A DNA stretch of 64,000 nucleotides from positions 434,001 through 498,000 of the forward strand of contig NZ_JAVHWZ010000001.1 in NCBI RefSeq assembly GCF_035607555.1, written 5' to 3'. Source of the DNA: Candidatus Bealeia paramacronuclearis (GTDB lineage Bacteria > Pseudomonadota > Alphaproteobacteria > UBA9655). Below, piece by piece: positions 26,456 to 36,423 of this stretch (the first letter of the stretch is position 1; each line of letters opens with the position of its first letter). The position numbers were made by a program, and so were the translations under genes. The notes below the pieces were generated by a model. It worked only from the letters and a program-made list of their open reading frames with translations. It was not told where the DNA came from and searched no databases.

Positions 26456-29400
26456 ATGGCGTCAGCTGGTTTGTTAGAAACATTAAGTGCTGCATTTTTG
26501 AGTTTGCTTGGTGGTGACACCGTTCAAGACAATATGGAAAAAGCTGCAAGTGATAACACGACGGTCATTACTGACTTGGGATTAGTTGGTGGAGGTGACA
26601 CATATTCGGCTTCCTCTCCAAGTTTGGTCGCAGGTAAAAATAAAAAAGCCACTCGAAATCTTTTAAATTCAACGTCTCAACATGCCGATCTTGATTCAAA
26701 GGTTTCAGAAAATACTAAGCAAGTGCTTTCTGCAAAGGGTATGGAACGTCCAACCGTTAGGGGCGGTAATAGTGCTGAAAACGATCAAACTCAAGATAAT
26801 CGTGAGCACAAATTTTCAACACAATTTCAGGATTCCAACGCGCGTTCGATTGTAAACCTCGAGAACTCTTCAAACACAAATGTTCAATCGTTAGCTTCTG
26901 CAAATTCAATAAATGAAATGTCTAGTGGCATCTCTTTTTCCCGTCCTTATTCCCCCGATATCAATCCTGTTATCACAGGGGCATCTACCGATACGGAATA
27001 TATGAAATGGATGACTGATACGCTCACCCAAGCTATCAAAAACTATCACGAAGATAAAAATTCAAAAACTACAAAAGACACTGATATCAAAAGCCCTTCA
27101 CACTCTGAAGAACAATCAAACGTAAACAAGTCATCGTCTATTCAAAATCTTTTGGAGACATCTGAAGGACAAGAGCCTCTTGGAGACATCCCACCGCCAC
27201 CTTCTTCTTTTGATGAAGCGTCATCTGATGGCTTCCCACCTCCTCCCCCTCCAGAATTCAATATTACTAAGCTTAACACTTCAAAGTCAGAGATTTCTGA
27301 TAGTGAAACCCCGAGAGAGAGAGCGGTTACACAATATGAGAATACTGCGGCTGGAAAACTCAGTGAGCATGGCGTTTCTATTTCCTCCACAGGTGTCGTA
27401 GGAAAGCTCCTTGAGACGACTTTTAAAACTTTGAAAGTAAGAGATCGCACAAAATTTCTCTCCAATCTTGCAAAACAAACCGATAAAGGTATTGAAAAAA
27501 TATTTGGAAGTCTTGAGTCTTTGCAAAATCAAATCATCAAGAAGGCATTTCCCATTTATTCAAAAACCTATGAAGATTTGAATGCAGGTGAAAAATTATT
27601 TGTTGATGATGTTGTAAACGCTGTCAAAGGGTTATTCCTTTCGAGCTTTGTCCAAGGTAGTAAAATCAATCTTGAAAACATGATCGCTTCGGCAAAAGAT
27701 AAAGCCATTGATCAAGGCCTTTCCCGAATTGTAAAAGTATCAAATTTTTCAGAAGCGGCCATGGGAGATATAAAATCTCTTTTAGGTCAGGTGATCAAAG
27801 AAACTTCTTATTTTATAGAGCATTCTGATAATTTGCGAAACAAAGTATTGGCCGAAATGAAAACTGCATTTATCGTTTATTTTGATAACCATGCAGATTT
27901 TAAAATACCTAGCTATATTGATGGCAAAGGCGACACAAGATTAGATCGTGAAGCCGCTATTATAAATGTTTTGCCAAAAATATTTAAACTTGCACAAGAA
28001 ATGACTCTCCTTCCTCAAGACCATATTATACCAAAAGCCGCAGTCGCAAAGCAGGAAGAGCTTGATGACTCTCGCGTTGCAAATCTTCTTGCAGGTAAGC
28101 TTGGAAAATCTAAGACACCACCAACGCAAGACGATTTGAAATTATTGGAAGAAATTAAAAGTGCTTTTTATGAAAAATTTGAAAGGACGCTGCTGGAAAT
28201 TCCACAAGATCAATCAGTCGAAGATTTCCTTGCAGATAAAAATCCTTTAAATATTAAGCTTCAAGAATTTATTGATTTGTCTCCGGAAAACTTTAAACAG
28301 AAATTAGAGACTTCTATCAAATCTGCCTCCTCGGGCCTTAAAGTCAGGGGAATTGAGGTAACTGCTAATAAATTTCTTCAAGATATGTTCAAAGCTGAAA
28401 TTTCTTCTGAGACAGGTTTTTCAAGATCTGGCAAGCTCAATCGTGACGCACTCAGACAAACTGTTTTAACCCCTGTGGAGTATTTTGAAAAAATTGCAAC
28501 AACGAGTTCAGATGATGTGCAATATGTAGATCCTAATAATAATAAAAATAAGGTCATTGGAACAGCTGCTCTTTCCTTAGCCCACCATATTGTTGCAACG
28601 CACAATGCTATGAAAGTTCATCGCCCCAAACTTCAACCTAAAACAACAATCACTGCTCCAGTTCACGTGAACGCCGTCTCAACAAGCCTTCAAGGCCTCG
28701 TAGCCTTGTTCAATCCCTTACTTAATATTAATGACGTCTCGGCGAAAGTTGTTGATCCAAACGCGACAACAGGTTTGAAGACTTTGCTGGAGAGAGATGG
28801 GATAACAGGGGTATCTGACTCTGTTGCAGAAGAGCTTTTGAAACTCAAAGGAACAACAGTAAATTCAGTCTTTGTAAGAAACTTTATTAAAAAAATTGAT
28901 GGAAAACTTTTTGGAACGGAAAATCCAGAAAACCTCGTCAAACAAATCTTTCAAAATATTGGAATCAATAATCCAAATTCGTCAATTCTAAGAGCTCTTA
29001 CAAAGGCCATTTCTGAATCTCTGAGAAAAGACGCTTTTGCAAAAGTGCTCACCAATAAAATGCCAAATACCTTTGACTCTTCAAAGCTCGAGTCCTTTGA
29101 AGATGCTCTTTTCTCTCAAATAGACAGTGGAATAAAAGTAGCCTCCCAAATTGGAGTTAAGATACAGGACTTAAAAATTGCTTTTCGTACCATTATTAGG
29201 AATATCGGAAACTCAATTACAAAAGATCAAAAGCAAAAATTACTCACCAACGTATTGTATAAAATTTTATTGAAGCACGAAACCAACCCTGAAAATTATA
29301 AACTTCCTAAAACCGAATCGGGTGCTTTGGATAGTACTGAATTTTTTAATATGCTTGTTCCAGAAGTCAACAAAGCCTTTGTTCAGCTAGGAATGGGAGC

Positions 29401-30229
29401 TCAAGGCCCCCTTAAACTCATTGAAAAAGAGGTTGAGGAAAATCTGGATTTTTCACCAACACTCCCTACATTAGAACGGTCCGTATATGATATACTTATG
29501 GACTCCGAAACAGGTACAGATGATGACAGGAGAAGAAAACTTGCTATAGTAAAATCTGAAGACCTTCTCAGAAGAGTCGCATCAAGGATCTCAGGGACTA
29601 CAATAGAAAACGTTACCTTGACGCCTAAAATTATGGAACAGGTGAAGATTTACCTTAAGGATCGTATGAAATTTTTAACAGATGAATTTTCTCGCAAACT
29701 GGTTGCAAAAAGGGTGTTAGAGTTGGATGAGACTCCCACTGCTATTGTTACTGAATTAAAGTCTGGAGGGTTTAGATATAAAGTTTTCGGGAAGTCTTTC
29801 GATGCTTCTCTTCTTGATACTACAGGAAAAGGAACTAAGGAAAATCAAGTTGTAACAGTCACTGAAGGGGACATTCTTTTGGCATTGCCAGACTTGTGGA
29901 AACGCGCTCAAATACTTCGTGCAAAAGACCTGGCGGATAAAGCGGCTGCGGAAAAATTAAAGTTGAATAATGAAGCTATGAAGCCTCGCCTTGAAGATTT
30001 GTTGGTGGGTAAATTAGACGCGTTAGAAGAGCTTCTTAAAGAGGAAATTCAACAGGCTGACTCTAATAATACACAACCCAGCACTGCAAAACTAAAGGCA
30101 AAATACACATTGTCAGACCTTGAAAAACGACAAAAAGATGCAAAGACAAAGGGTGATGAAAACATGAAAGAACACAACTGGAAAATGAAGTTACAGCCAG
30201 TAAGCAAAGACCCTAACCAGATAATCTAA
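26456..30229 (+). CDS. Large protein with polyproline segment, candidate host-cell effector
   Basis: The 1257-residue product has no classical signal peptide or membrane segment. Residues 1-240 are Ser/Asn/Thr-rich and look disordered. Residues 244-268 read DIPPPPSSFDEASSDG followed by FPPPPPPEF; FPPPP next to acidic residues is the ligand type bound by EVH1 domains of Ena/VASP proteins (as in Listeria ActA), and long proline runs bind profilin. The remaining 980 residues are helical and charged and I recognise no catalytic motif. A strong promoter, an AAGGAG site and a strong terminator make it a self-contained, probably well-expressed gene. A role in actin recruitment is inference; a non-classically secreted effector of unknown activity is equally possible. 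Confidence 0.6.
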   Translation: MASAGLLETLSAAFLSLLGGDTVQDNMEKAASDNTTVITDLGLVGGGDTYSASSPSLVAGKNKKATRNLLNSTSQHADLDSKVSENTKQVLSAKGMERPTVRGGNSAENDQTQDNREHKFSTQFQDSNARSIVNLENSSNTNVQSLASANSINEMSSGISFSRPYSPDINPVITGASTDTEYMKWMTDTLTQAIKNYHEDKNSKTTKDTDIKSPSHSEEQSNVNKSSSIQNLLETSEGQEPLGDIPPPPSSFDEASSDGFPPPPPPEFNITKLNTSKSEISDSETPRERAVTQYENTAAGKLSEHGVSISSTGVVGKLLETTFKTLKVRDRTKFLSNLAKQTDKGIEKIFGSLESLQNQIIKKAFPIYSKTYEDLNAGEKLFVDDVVNAVKGLFLSSFVQGSKINLENMIASAKDKAIDQGLSRIVKVSNFSEAAMGDIKSLLGQVIKETSYFIEHSDNLRNKVLAEMKTAFIVYFDNHADFKIPSYIDGKGDTRLDREAAIINVLPKIFKLAQEMTLLPQDHIIPKAAVAKQEELDDSRVANLLAGKLGKSKTPPTQDDLKLLEEIKSAFYEKFERTLLEIPQDQSVEDFLADKNPLNIKLQEFIDLSPENFKQKLETSIKSASSGLKVRGIEVTANKFLQDMFKAEISSETGFSRSGKLNRDALRQTVLTPVEYFEKIATTSSDDVQYVDPNNNKNKVIGTAALSLAHHIVATHNAMKVHRPKLQPKTTITAPVHVNAVSTSLQGLVALFNPLLNINDVSAKVVDPNATTGLKTLLERDGITGVSDSVAEELLKLKGTTVNSVFVRNFIKKIDGKLFGTENPENLVKQIFQNIGINNPNSSILRALTKAISESLRKDAFAKVLTNKMPNTFDSSKLESFEDALFSQIDSGIKVASQIGVKIQDLKIAFRTIIRNIGNSITKDQKQKLLTNVLYKILLKHETNPENYKLPKTESGALDSTEFFNMLVPEVNKAFVQLGMGAQGPLKLIEKEVEENLDFSPTLPTLERSVYDILMDSETGTDDDRRRKLAIVKSEDLLRRVASRISGTTIENVTLTPKIMEQVKIYLKDRMKFLTDEFSRKLVAKRVLELDETPTAIVTELKSGGFRYKVFGKSFDASLLDTTGKGTKENQVVTVTEGDILLALPDLWKRAQILRAKDLADKAAAEKLKLNNEAMKPRLEDLLVGKLDALEELLKEEIQQADSNNTQPSTAKLKAKYTLSDLEKRQKDAKTKGDENMKEHNWKMKLQPVSKDPNQII

Positions 30230-30249
30230 TAAAAATCAAAAATATTCAC

Positions 30250-30279
30250 CCCCCTGAGATTTACTCTCAGGGGGTTTTT
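30250..30279 (+). terminator. Rho-independent terminator between convergent genes
   Basis: CCCCCTGAGA and TCTCAGGGGG form a perfect 10-bp stem with a 5-nt loop (TTTAC) followed by TTTTT, 21 bp after the stop of the 1257-residue protein. It sits between this gene and the end of truA and may also stop transcription from that side. Confidence 0.93.
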
Positions 30280-30289
30280 CATGAAATTT

Positions 30290-31027
30290 TCAATACTCAA
30301 TCTTCGTCAGATAAAGTCCTGAGGGAGGGGCTGTGGGGCCTGCAGCTCTGCGGTCCTTAGCCTCAAGGATGTCTTTAATTTTTGAAATCTCCCAGCTTCC
30401 ATCCCCCACACGTTTCAAAGTTCCCGCCATATTTCGGACCTGATGATGAAGGAATGAACGGGATTGAGTTGTGAGGAGAATATGATCTCCTTGCCGCTCA
30501 ATATTTAAAAAATCGACCGTTTTCAGTGGTGAGGCCGATTGACATCGCGTGTCTCGAAAGGATGTAAAATCATGATATCCCACTAGATATTGTGCAGCCT
30601 CATGCATGCGTTCATGATCCAAAGGCATGGGTACCCACCAAACACGATTCAATTCAATGGCGGGTTTGGCGCGTCGATTTAAAATCACAAACGTGTAGGA
30701 TCTTTTTGTGGCTGAAAATCGTGCGTGAAAATCCTCGCTCACTTTTTCCACATGGGTAATTGAAATCGGATGAGGACCCACCCGGCGATTAATAGCGCCT
30801 TGAATAGCGATGGGGCTGTAATCTTTTTCTGAATCCACATGGGCCACTTGTCCTGTGGCATGAACCCCAGTGTCCGTGCGACCTGCTCCATAAATCATTG
30901 TTGGAATTTTAAAAAGAGACTCAAATGCGCCTTCGAGAAGCCCTTGCACGGTGGGGCGCCCCGGTTGTCTTTGCCAACCTAAAAAGGGGGTTCCGTCATA
31001 TTCAATGGTCAGTTTATAGCGTGGCAT
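30290..31027 (-). CDS. truA: tRNA pseudouridine(38-40) synthase
   Basis: The 245-residue enzyme isomerises uridines 38, 39 and 40 in the tRNA anticodon arm. It has the catalytic Asp in MIYGAGRTDTGVHATGQVAH, the N-terminal IEYDGTPFLGWQRQPG and the C-terminal RSFLHHQVRNMAGTL. Length is normal. It follows fmt by 4 bp and is the last gene of the def-fmt-truA unit. Confidence 0.97.
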   Translation of the reverse strand: MPRYKLTIEYDGTPFLGWQRQPGRPTVQGLLEGAFESLFKIPTMIYGAGRTDTGVHATGQVAHVDSEKDYSPIAIQGAINRRVGPHPISITHVEKVSEDFHARFSATKRSYTFVILNRRAKPAIELNRVWWVPMPLDHERMHEAAQYLVGYHDFTSFRDTRCQSASPLKTVDFLNIERQGDHILLTTQSRSFLHHQVRNMAGTLKRVGDGSWEISKIKDILEAKDRRAAGPTAPPSGLYLTKIEY

Positions 31028-31031
31028 GGAT

Positions 31032-31967
31032 TTAAAGTTTCGTCCCTTTGGGAATAGGATGCCCCCTTAAAAAATCCTCTGTCAAAAGGGGGCTACCACC
31101 TTCCACTTGAAGACGGGTAGGTCTGAAAATTCCCTCACGGGTCTGAATTCCCAAATGGGAGTCCACAATGGTGCCAGGAACCTGGGAAAAGGAAGCTCCC
31201 TCATTCTGTGCTTCAAAGACTTTAATACGTTTACCCTGATACGTAAACCATACCCCCGGCCAAGGGTTGAGTGCACGCACTTTGCGGGTGAGCACTTCGG
31301 CAGAATCTTCCCATGTTAAAAGCCCTTCTTCTTTTTCAATTTTTGCGGCATATGTGATCCCTTCCTCGGGCTGAGGTATGGGTTTGAAGACTCCTTCCAA
31401 ATAAAGAGGGAGGGTTTCGATTAAGGCTTCTGCGCCCACTTTGGCCATTTCATCATGAAGCCCGGACGTCGTTGTTATGGGAAGAATGGGAATCTCACGC
31501 TTTAAAATCATAGCACCTGTATCCAGTCCCTCGTTCATTTCCATAATGGTCACACCGGTGACAGAGTCTCCCGCAAGAATCGCCCGATGAATGGGAGCCG
31601 CCCCACGCCACCGCGGCAAAAGTGAACCATGAATATTCAAACATCCGTATTTAGGAGATTCTAAAATTGTTTTGGGGAGGATCAAACCATAAGCCGCCAC
31701 GACCGCAATATCCAAATTGAGACTTTGAAACTCCGTTTGAGCATCTTTTGTTTTGAGTGATGTAGGGGTCAGCACAGGAATTCCCAAAGACTCAGCCAAC
31801 GTGTGCACGGGACTTTCTTGAAGTTTGTAGCCACGTCCTTTGGGGCGGGGAGGTTGAGAATAAACGGTCATCACCTGATATCCGGCATCCACAAGGGCTT
31901 TGAGGGCCGGGACCGCAAACTCAGGAGTTCCCATAAAAGCCACACGGAGGGATGCAGGATGAATCAC
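31032..31967 (-). CDS. fmt: Methionyl-tRNA formyltransferase
   Basis: The 311-residue enzyme formylates initiator Met-tRNA with 10-formyltetrahydrofolate. It contains VAFMGTPEFAVPAL at the start, the catalytic region LNIHGSLLPRWRGAAPIHRA (Asn, His and Ser of the active site) and GVTIMEMNEGLDTGAM. It sits between def and truA. def and fmt act on opposite ends of the same formyl cycle and are commonly paired. Confidence 0.97.
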   Translation of the reverse strand: MIHPASLRVAFMGTPEFAVPALKALVDAGYQVMTVYSQPPRPKGRGYKLQESPVHTLAESLGIPVLTPTSLKTKDAQTEFQSLNLDIAVVAAYGLILPKTILESPKYGCLNIHGSLLPRWRGAAPIHRAILAGDSVTGVTIMEMNEGLDTGAMILKREIPILPITTTSGLHDEMAKVGAEALIETLPLYLEGVFKPIPQPEEGITYAAKIEKEEGLLTWEDSAEVLTRKVRALNPWPGVWFTYQGKRIKVFEAQNEGASFSQVPGTIVDSHLGIQTREGIFRPTRLQVEGGSPLLTEDFLRGHPIPKGTKL

Positions 31968-32049
31968 AGAGGTTTTCCTTAAAGGTCAATTCTTCATATG
32001 AGTTAGATAAATTATTTGGTCTTTCGTCAAGAGATTCTCAAAGAAAAGA

Positions 32050-32562
32050 CTATTTCCCACGTCCGCGTAATTTGATCGCGCGTTGCACAAGAATTTGACG
32101 TTTAAGAGGGGAGAGGTGGTCTACAAAAAGAACTCCATTTAAATGGTCGATTTCATGGTGAATACAGGCGGCCAAAAGCCCCTCTGCTTCAATCTTTTGA
32201 AGGACATCGTTTTCATCGCGGAATTGGGCTTTAAGGGCGCGCGGACGCAAAGTTTCAGCATATTGTTCAGGTACAGAGAGGCATCCATCTGGAGTGATTT
32301 GTTTTTCATCACTCGTCCAAATAATCTCAGGATTAATCATTTTAAAGGGTTTGTCTTGAAATCGCTTTTCCCCGATATCAATCACAGCAATGCGTTTGGG
32401 GACACCAATTTGAATTGCGGCCAAACCAATACCGTCAGTGGCATACATGGTTTCGAGCATGTCTGACAAAAGCGTGCGTGTAGACTCATCTATACCCTCA
32501 ACATCATGAGCGCGTTGACGGAGACGTTTGTCAGGTAATGTTAAAACTTCTAAAAGGGCCAT
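32050..32562 (-). CDS. def: Peptide deformylase
   Basis: The 170-residue metalloenzyme removes the formyl group from nascent proteins. All three family motifs are present: GIGLAAIQIGV (motif 1), DGCLSVPE (motif 2, with the metal-binding Cys) and HEIDHLNG (motif 3, HExxH type with two His ligands and the catalytic Glu). It is the first gene of the unit and starts 82 bp upstream of fmt. Confidence 0.97.
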   Translation of the reverse strand: MALLEVLTLPDKRLRQRAHDVEGIDESTRTLLSDMLETMYATDGIGLAAIQIGVPKRIAVIDIGEKRFQDKPFKMINPEIIWTSDEKQITPDGCLSVPEQYAETLRPRALKAQFRDENDVLQKIEAEGLLAACIHHEIDHLNGVLFVDHLSPLKRQILVQRAIKLRGRGK

Positions 32563-32803
32563 ATTTTTAAATATAATATTCGAATCATAATAATAGACAT
32601 TACCATATCAATAAAATAAATCAAGTTATTTGGGGTGTGAATTGCCCAAACATTTATAGGAATTATTCACCCCAACCATTTTTCAGGGATATCATAGTTT
32701 CCAGAAACGGTTTGAACGTCATCATTATCTTCAAGGGCATCAATGAGCTTGAGCAAAGATTTGGCCTTGTCTTCCTCTGTGATGTCAATGAGATTTTGAG
32801 GTT

Positions 32804-34239
32804 TGTAGGAGCAATTTGAAAATGTCCGGTTAAGCAATTTAGAAATGTCCGGATTTGTCCTTAAGTTTTATGCTGATGCAGTCAGCAAGCAGGAGGATGA
32901 ATGGAGACATTGTATAGCGAGGCCGAGATGGAAAAACTAAAGATATTGGATGACATAAAACGAGGTCTGCTGCGCCAAGGTGAAGGTGCGGCAGAGTTAG
33001 GTTTGAGTGCTCGGCAAGTGAGGCGTTTGCAGGCGAGAATTTCTGTTGAGGGACCTTCCGGGATTAAACGGCGTGCTATATCGGGCAGTAATCGTGCGCA
33101 TTCAGAGGGCTTCAAAGCCAGAGTTCTTGAGGCAGTTCGGAATCGTTATGCGGATTTTGGTCCGACGCTAGCCAGCGAGAAACTGTTGGAGAATGAGGGG
33201 CTTAAGATCAACAAAGAAACTCTGCGACAATGGATGATAGCCGATGCATTATGGAGCGGGAAAATTCGGAAAAGCTCGCCTCTGCATCAATCCCGTCAGC
33301 GCCGCTCGTGCTTTGGTGAGCTTGTACAGATTGATGGGTCGCACCATGATTGGTTTGAGGGACGGCGTGCAAAGTGTTGTTTGCTCGTCTTTGTAGACGA
33401 TGCCACCAGCCGCATCGTATCTATGCGATTTGAAGAATCGGAGACCACTGCCGGCTATTTCCGAGCCATGGAATCACACCTCGAGCAGCATGGTCTGCCT
33501 CTGGCCTATTATAGTGACCGGCACAGCATTTTTAAAACAACGCGCACAACTGACGGATATTACCAAGCTACTGAGCTGCATCGCGCCATGAAAGATTTAG
33601 GAATTGAGTTGATTTGCGCTTACTCACCCCAAGCCAAGGGCCGTGTCGAGCGGGCGAATCAAACGCTGCAAGATCGCTTAATCAAAGAGATGCGTTTGAG
33701 AGGTATCTGCGATATTGCGACTGCCAATGCCTATTTGCCGGCGTTTATCGAGAAGTATAACCAAAAGTTCGCCGTTGATGCGGCAAACCCGAAAGATCTG
33801 CACCGTGACGTACCTATCGACGCGCAAAGGTTGCGACGAATTTTATCTCATCACGTCACGCGCAAGCTTTCAAAAAACCTTGAATTCTCTTTGGAAGGGC
33901 AGGCCTATCAAGTTCAAGTGCCTGGAAAAGGCTATCGCTACCAGAATAAAAAAGTCACAATTTATCAACATTATACGGGGGCAATAGAGGTGATGCTTGG
34001 AGAAGAAGTCTTAAGCGTGATGGCGCTGGATAGGGTGACAAGGGGGCCCATTCTAGCTGATCGTAAGGACTTAGATCATGTTTTTGACCAGGAAATCTTC
34101 CCCAAAATAAACCCAGACTTCTTATTACCCACAGGGTCCACAGCCCCAAGTCTCTCTTGCGCTTGAGAGCGCGAGAGAGGGCTATGGACTTGTGGATAAT
34201 AATTCAACTCAAAGCGGACATTTCTAAATTGCCTTGACA
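32804..34239 (+). mobile_element. IS1202-type element, copy B, with 15-bp target duplication
   Basis: The element has the same 1436 bp as copy A, starting TGTAGGAGCAATTT and ending AAATTGCCTTGACA. The 15 bp TGAGATTTTGAGGTT occurs on both sides (32789-32803 and 34240-34254). The intact duplication shows that this is a simple insertion into yebC. Confidence 0.95.
32901..34166 (+). CDS. IS1202/ISNCY-type transposase (copy B)
   Basis: The 421-residue product is the same as that of copy A: helix-turn-helix at residues 25-50, then the DDE residues in [29 protein letters not shown] and [16 protein letters not shown]. The ATG follows AGGAGG. Identity of the two copies points to recent movement within this genome. 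Confidence 0.88.
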   Translation: METLYSEAEMEKLKILDDIKRGLLRQGEGAAELGLSARQVRRLQARISVEGPSGIKRRAISGSNRAHSEGFKARVLEAVRNRYADFGPTLASEKLLENEGLKINKETLRQWMIADALWSGKIRKSSPLHQSRQRRSCFGELVQIDGSHHDWFEGRRAKCCLLVFVDDATSRIVSMRFEESETTAGYFRAMESHLEQHGLPLAYYSDRHSIFKTTRTTDGYYQATELHRAMKDLGIELICAYSPQAKGRVERANQTLQDRLIKEMRLRGICDIATANAYLPAFIEKYNQKFAVDAANPKDLHRDVPIDAQRLRRILSHHVTRKLSKNLEFSLEGQAYQVQVPGKGYRYQNKKVTIYQHYTGAIEVMLGEEVLSVMALDRVTRGPILADRKDLDHVFDQEIFPKINPDFLLPTGSTAPSLSCA

Positions 34240-34932
34240 TGAGATTTTGAGGTTTCCAAACGAGGGATGCAGATTCGGGATCCCCAAATTTTGAGATTAA
34301 ATGATCACGCACGGTTGCAAATTCTTCCATAGAGGATTCAATTTCATGAAATCCGTCTTCGGATTCAACATTGAGAGCGCCGGCCTCAAGGGCCGCCTCA
34401 AAAATAGCGTCATGATCGGCTGTGGAGTCGGGATAACGCATAAGGCCCACGCGATCGAACATAAAGCTTACGCTATTGGTTTCCCCTAAATTCCCTCCGA
34501 ATTTTGTAAACGTAGAGCGAACATCCGCAGCGGTCCGATTGCGATTATCCGTTAAAGCTTCAACAATAATGGCAACCCCACTGGGACCATAACCTTCATA
34601 GCGCATCTCCACGTAATCCGAGTTATCTTCTCCACCAGCCCCACGTTTAATAGCGCGCTCCATGGTGTCTTTGGGCATGTTTTCCGTGCGCGCTGCCACA
34701 ATCGCTTGGCGTAATCTGGGATTAGATTCAGGATCAGCGCCGGCTTTGGCGGAGACGGTCAATTCGCGGATGATCTTTGTAAAAACCTTCGCCCGTTTGG
34801 CGTCTTGAGCACCTTTACGATACATAATATTTTTAAACTGGGAATGGCCAGCCATGGAATCCTCAATTGCTTGCGAAAAAGATGAATTACTATATGTTGA
34901 GAAATCCGGAAAATTTCAAGGATAAAGTTGAA

Positions 34933-36351
34933 ATGACATCACCCCTCATTCTTTGGTTTCGTCAAGATTTAAGGCTTTTGGACAATCCAGCCTTAGTAGC
35001 CGCAGAGCAGGAAGTACGGCCCATCATCCCTCTTTATATTTTTGATAATGAGGATCCTTGGAAACCGGGAGGTGCCTCTTCTTGGTGGCTTCATCGAAGT
35101 TTGGAAGCCTTTGAAGGGCAACTTGAAGCATTTGGATTAAAGCTCATTTTAAGATCAGGATCTCCGGAAACAATTCTTGAAGAGCTCTCCCGAAGTACGG
35201 GGGCGAGACTTGTCTATTGGAATCGTCTTTATGAACCTTATGCGCGTGCGCGTGATGAGAAAATAAAAACACATCTCAAATCTCAAGGTTTTGAGGTGAA
35301 AAGTTTCAACAGCGCTCTTTTGATTGAGCCCTGGCATCATTTGAAATCCAATGGAACGCCTTATCAAATTTTCACACCTTTTTGGAAAGCTCTCCTTTCC
35401 AAAGGCCCTCCCGCAAAGCCTTTGGCTCAGCCTGAAACTCTAAAATCTTATGCCAAACATCTTCCCTCTGAAAGTCTTCCCCCAATACCTCATTGGTCAG
35501 GAAAACTTAATGAATTTTGGAGTCCGGGGGAAGAGTATGCTTTGACGCGCCTTTCGGAATTTTTGGAAAAGGATTTGTCATCTTATTCTGAGGACCGTAA
35601 TCGCCCAGATAAAGATAGTACTTCCCGTTTATCCGCACATCTCCATTGGGGAGAGATCAGTCCGCGCACCATTTGGTATCAAACACTCTCACAAATGCTG
35701 GGATGCGAGGCGGAAGGATTTGCGTTTTTAAGAGAGCTAGCCTGGCGAGAATTTTCCTATCATTTATTGTATTTTCATCCAAAACTCTCTGAAGAGCCTT
35801 TAAAAAAGATGTTTGAAAACTTCCCTTGGGTGAATAACCCCTCAGCACTTGAGGCCTGGCAAAAAGGAATAACAGGATATCCTTTTGTCGATGCAGGCTT
35901 GCGCGAGCTTTGGCATACGGGAGGAATGCACAATCGTGTGCGTATGGTGGTGGCGTCTTTTCTCATCAAAGATTTACTAATTCATTGGAGAGATGGAGAG
36001 CGCTGGTTTTGGGACACCTTGGTAGATGCGGATCTTGCAAATAATGCGGCCAGTTGGCAGTGGGTCGCAGGATCTGGCGCCGATGCCTCACCTTACTTTC
36101 GTGTTTTTAATCCTGCCCTTCAAGGGGAGAAATTTGATCCAGAAGGAACTTATGTAAAACGTTGGGTCCCAGAACTTCAAAACCTTACCCCCACATGGAT
36201 TCACAAGCCCTTTGCGGCCCCGTCCTCTGTTCTTTCTCAAGCCGGTATTATTTTGGGAAAAAACTATCCCTATCCTTTGGTAGACCACAACAAAGCTCGG
36301 GAGAGGGCGCTTGCTGCTTATAAGGTGATTTCAAAAGCGACTTCATCTTAA
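34933..36351 (+). CDS. phrB: Deoxyribodipyrimidine photolyase (class I)
   Basis: The roughly 473-residue flavoenzyme repairs cyclobutane pyrimidine dimers using blue light. The N-terminal photolyase domain starts PLILWFRQDLRLLDNPAL. The FAD-binding half has SRLSAHLHWGEISPRTIWY, WREFSYHLLYFHP, GYPFVDAGLRELWHTGGMHN, RVRMVVASFLIKDLLIHW and AASWQWVAGSGADASPYFRV, which contain the FAD and DNA contacts and the Trp electron-transfer chain. I chose ATG 34933 because the family sequence begins there; the 22 codons from 34867 fall in the promoter region shared with yebC. A light-dependent enzyme suggests at least part of the life cycle is exposed to light. Confidence 0.95.
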   Translation: MTSPLILWFRQDLRLLDNPALVAAEQEVRPIIPLYIFDNEDPWKPGGASSWWLHRSLEAFEGQLEAFGLKLILRSGSPETILEELSRSTGARLVYWNRLYEPYARARDEKIKTHLKSQGFEVKSFNSALLIEPWHHLKSNGTPYQIFTPFWKALLSKGPPAKPLAQPETLKSYAKHLPSESLPPIPHWSGKLNEFWSPGEEYALTRLSEFLEKDLSSYSEDRNRPDKDSTSRLSAHLHWGEISPRTIWYQTLSQMLGCEAEGFAFLRELAWREFSYHLLYFHPKLSEEPLKKMFENFPWVNNPSALEAWQKGITGYPFVDAGLRELWHTGGMHNRVRMVVASFLIKDLLIHWRDGERWFWDTLVDADLANNAASWQWVAGSGADASPYFRVFNPALQGEKFDPEGTYVKRWVPELQNLTPTWIHKPFAAPSSVLSQAGIILGKNYPYPLVDHNKARERALAAYKVISKATSS

Positions 36352-36423
36352 GGCGTTGTTTTTGGAAAAAATCATGATACACTCGGGGCCCAAAAGAATA
36401 AAAATCGGAGGTTTTAAGAATCA

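Larger units (their letters stand above)
32667..34855 (-). pseudogene. yebC: YebC/TACO1-family translation regulator, split by IS1202-type copy B
   Basis: The first 200 or so codons (34855 to 34240) encode [20 protein letters not shown], the family hallmark, through EESSMEEF-type residues to VWKPQNL. The last 45 or so codons (32803 to 32667) encode [20 protein letters not shown] and end at PEKWLG. Removing the element and one copy of the 15-bp duplication restores a 245-residue protein of normal length. YebC-family proteins are ribosome-associated factors or transcription regulators; members from other bacteria and mitochondria have been linked to translation of polyproline stretches. The truncated product lacks the end of the protein and is probably inactive. 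It diverges from the photolyase gene. Confidence 0.95.

Noticed and set aside
27176-27265. WH2-type actin-binding motif in the 1257-residue protein
   Set aside because: The segment VANLLAGKLGKSKTPP further along has a loosely similar pattern, but the spacing and conserved LKK are missing, so I do not claim a WH2 domain.
19551-34254. Composite transposon formed by the two inverted IS1202-type copies
   Set aside because: Each copy has its own different target duplication and the DNA between them contains ordinary housekeeping genes (truA, fmt, def), so they are independent insertions.
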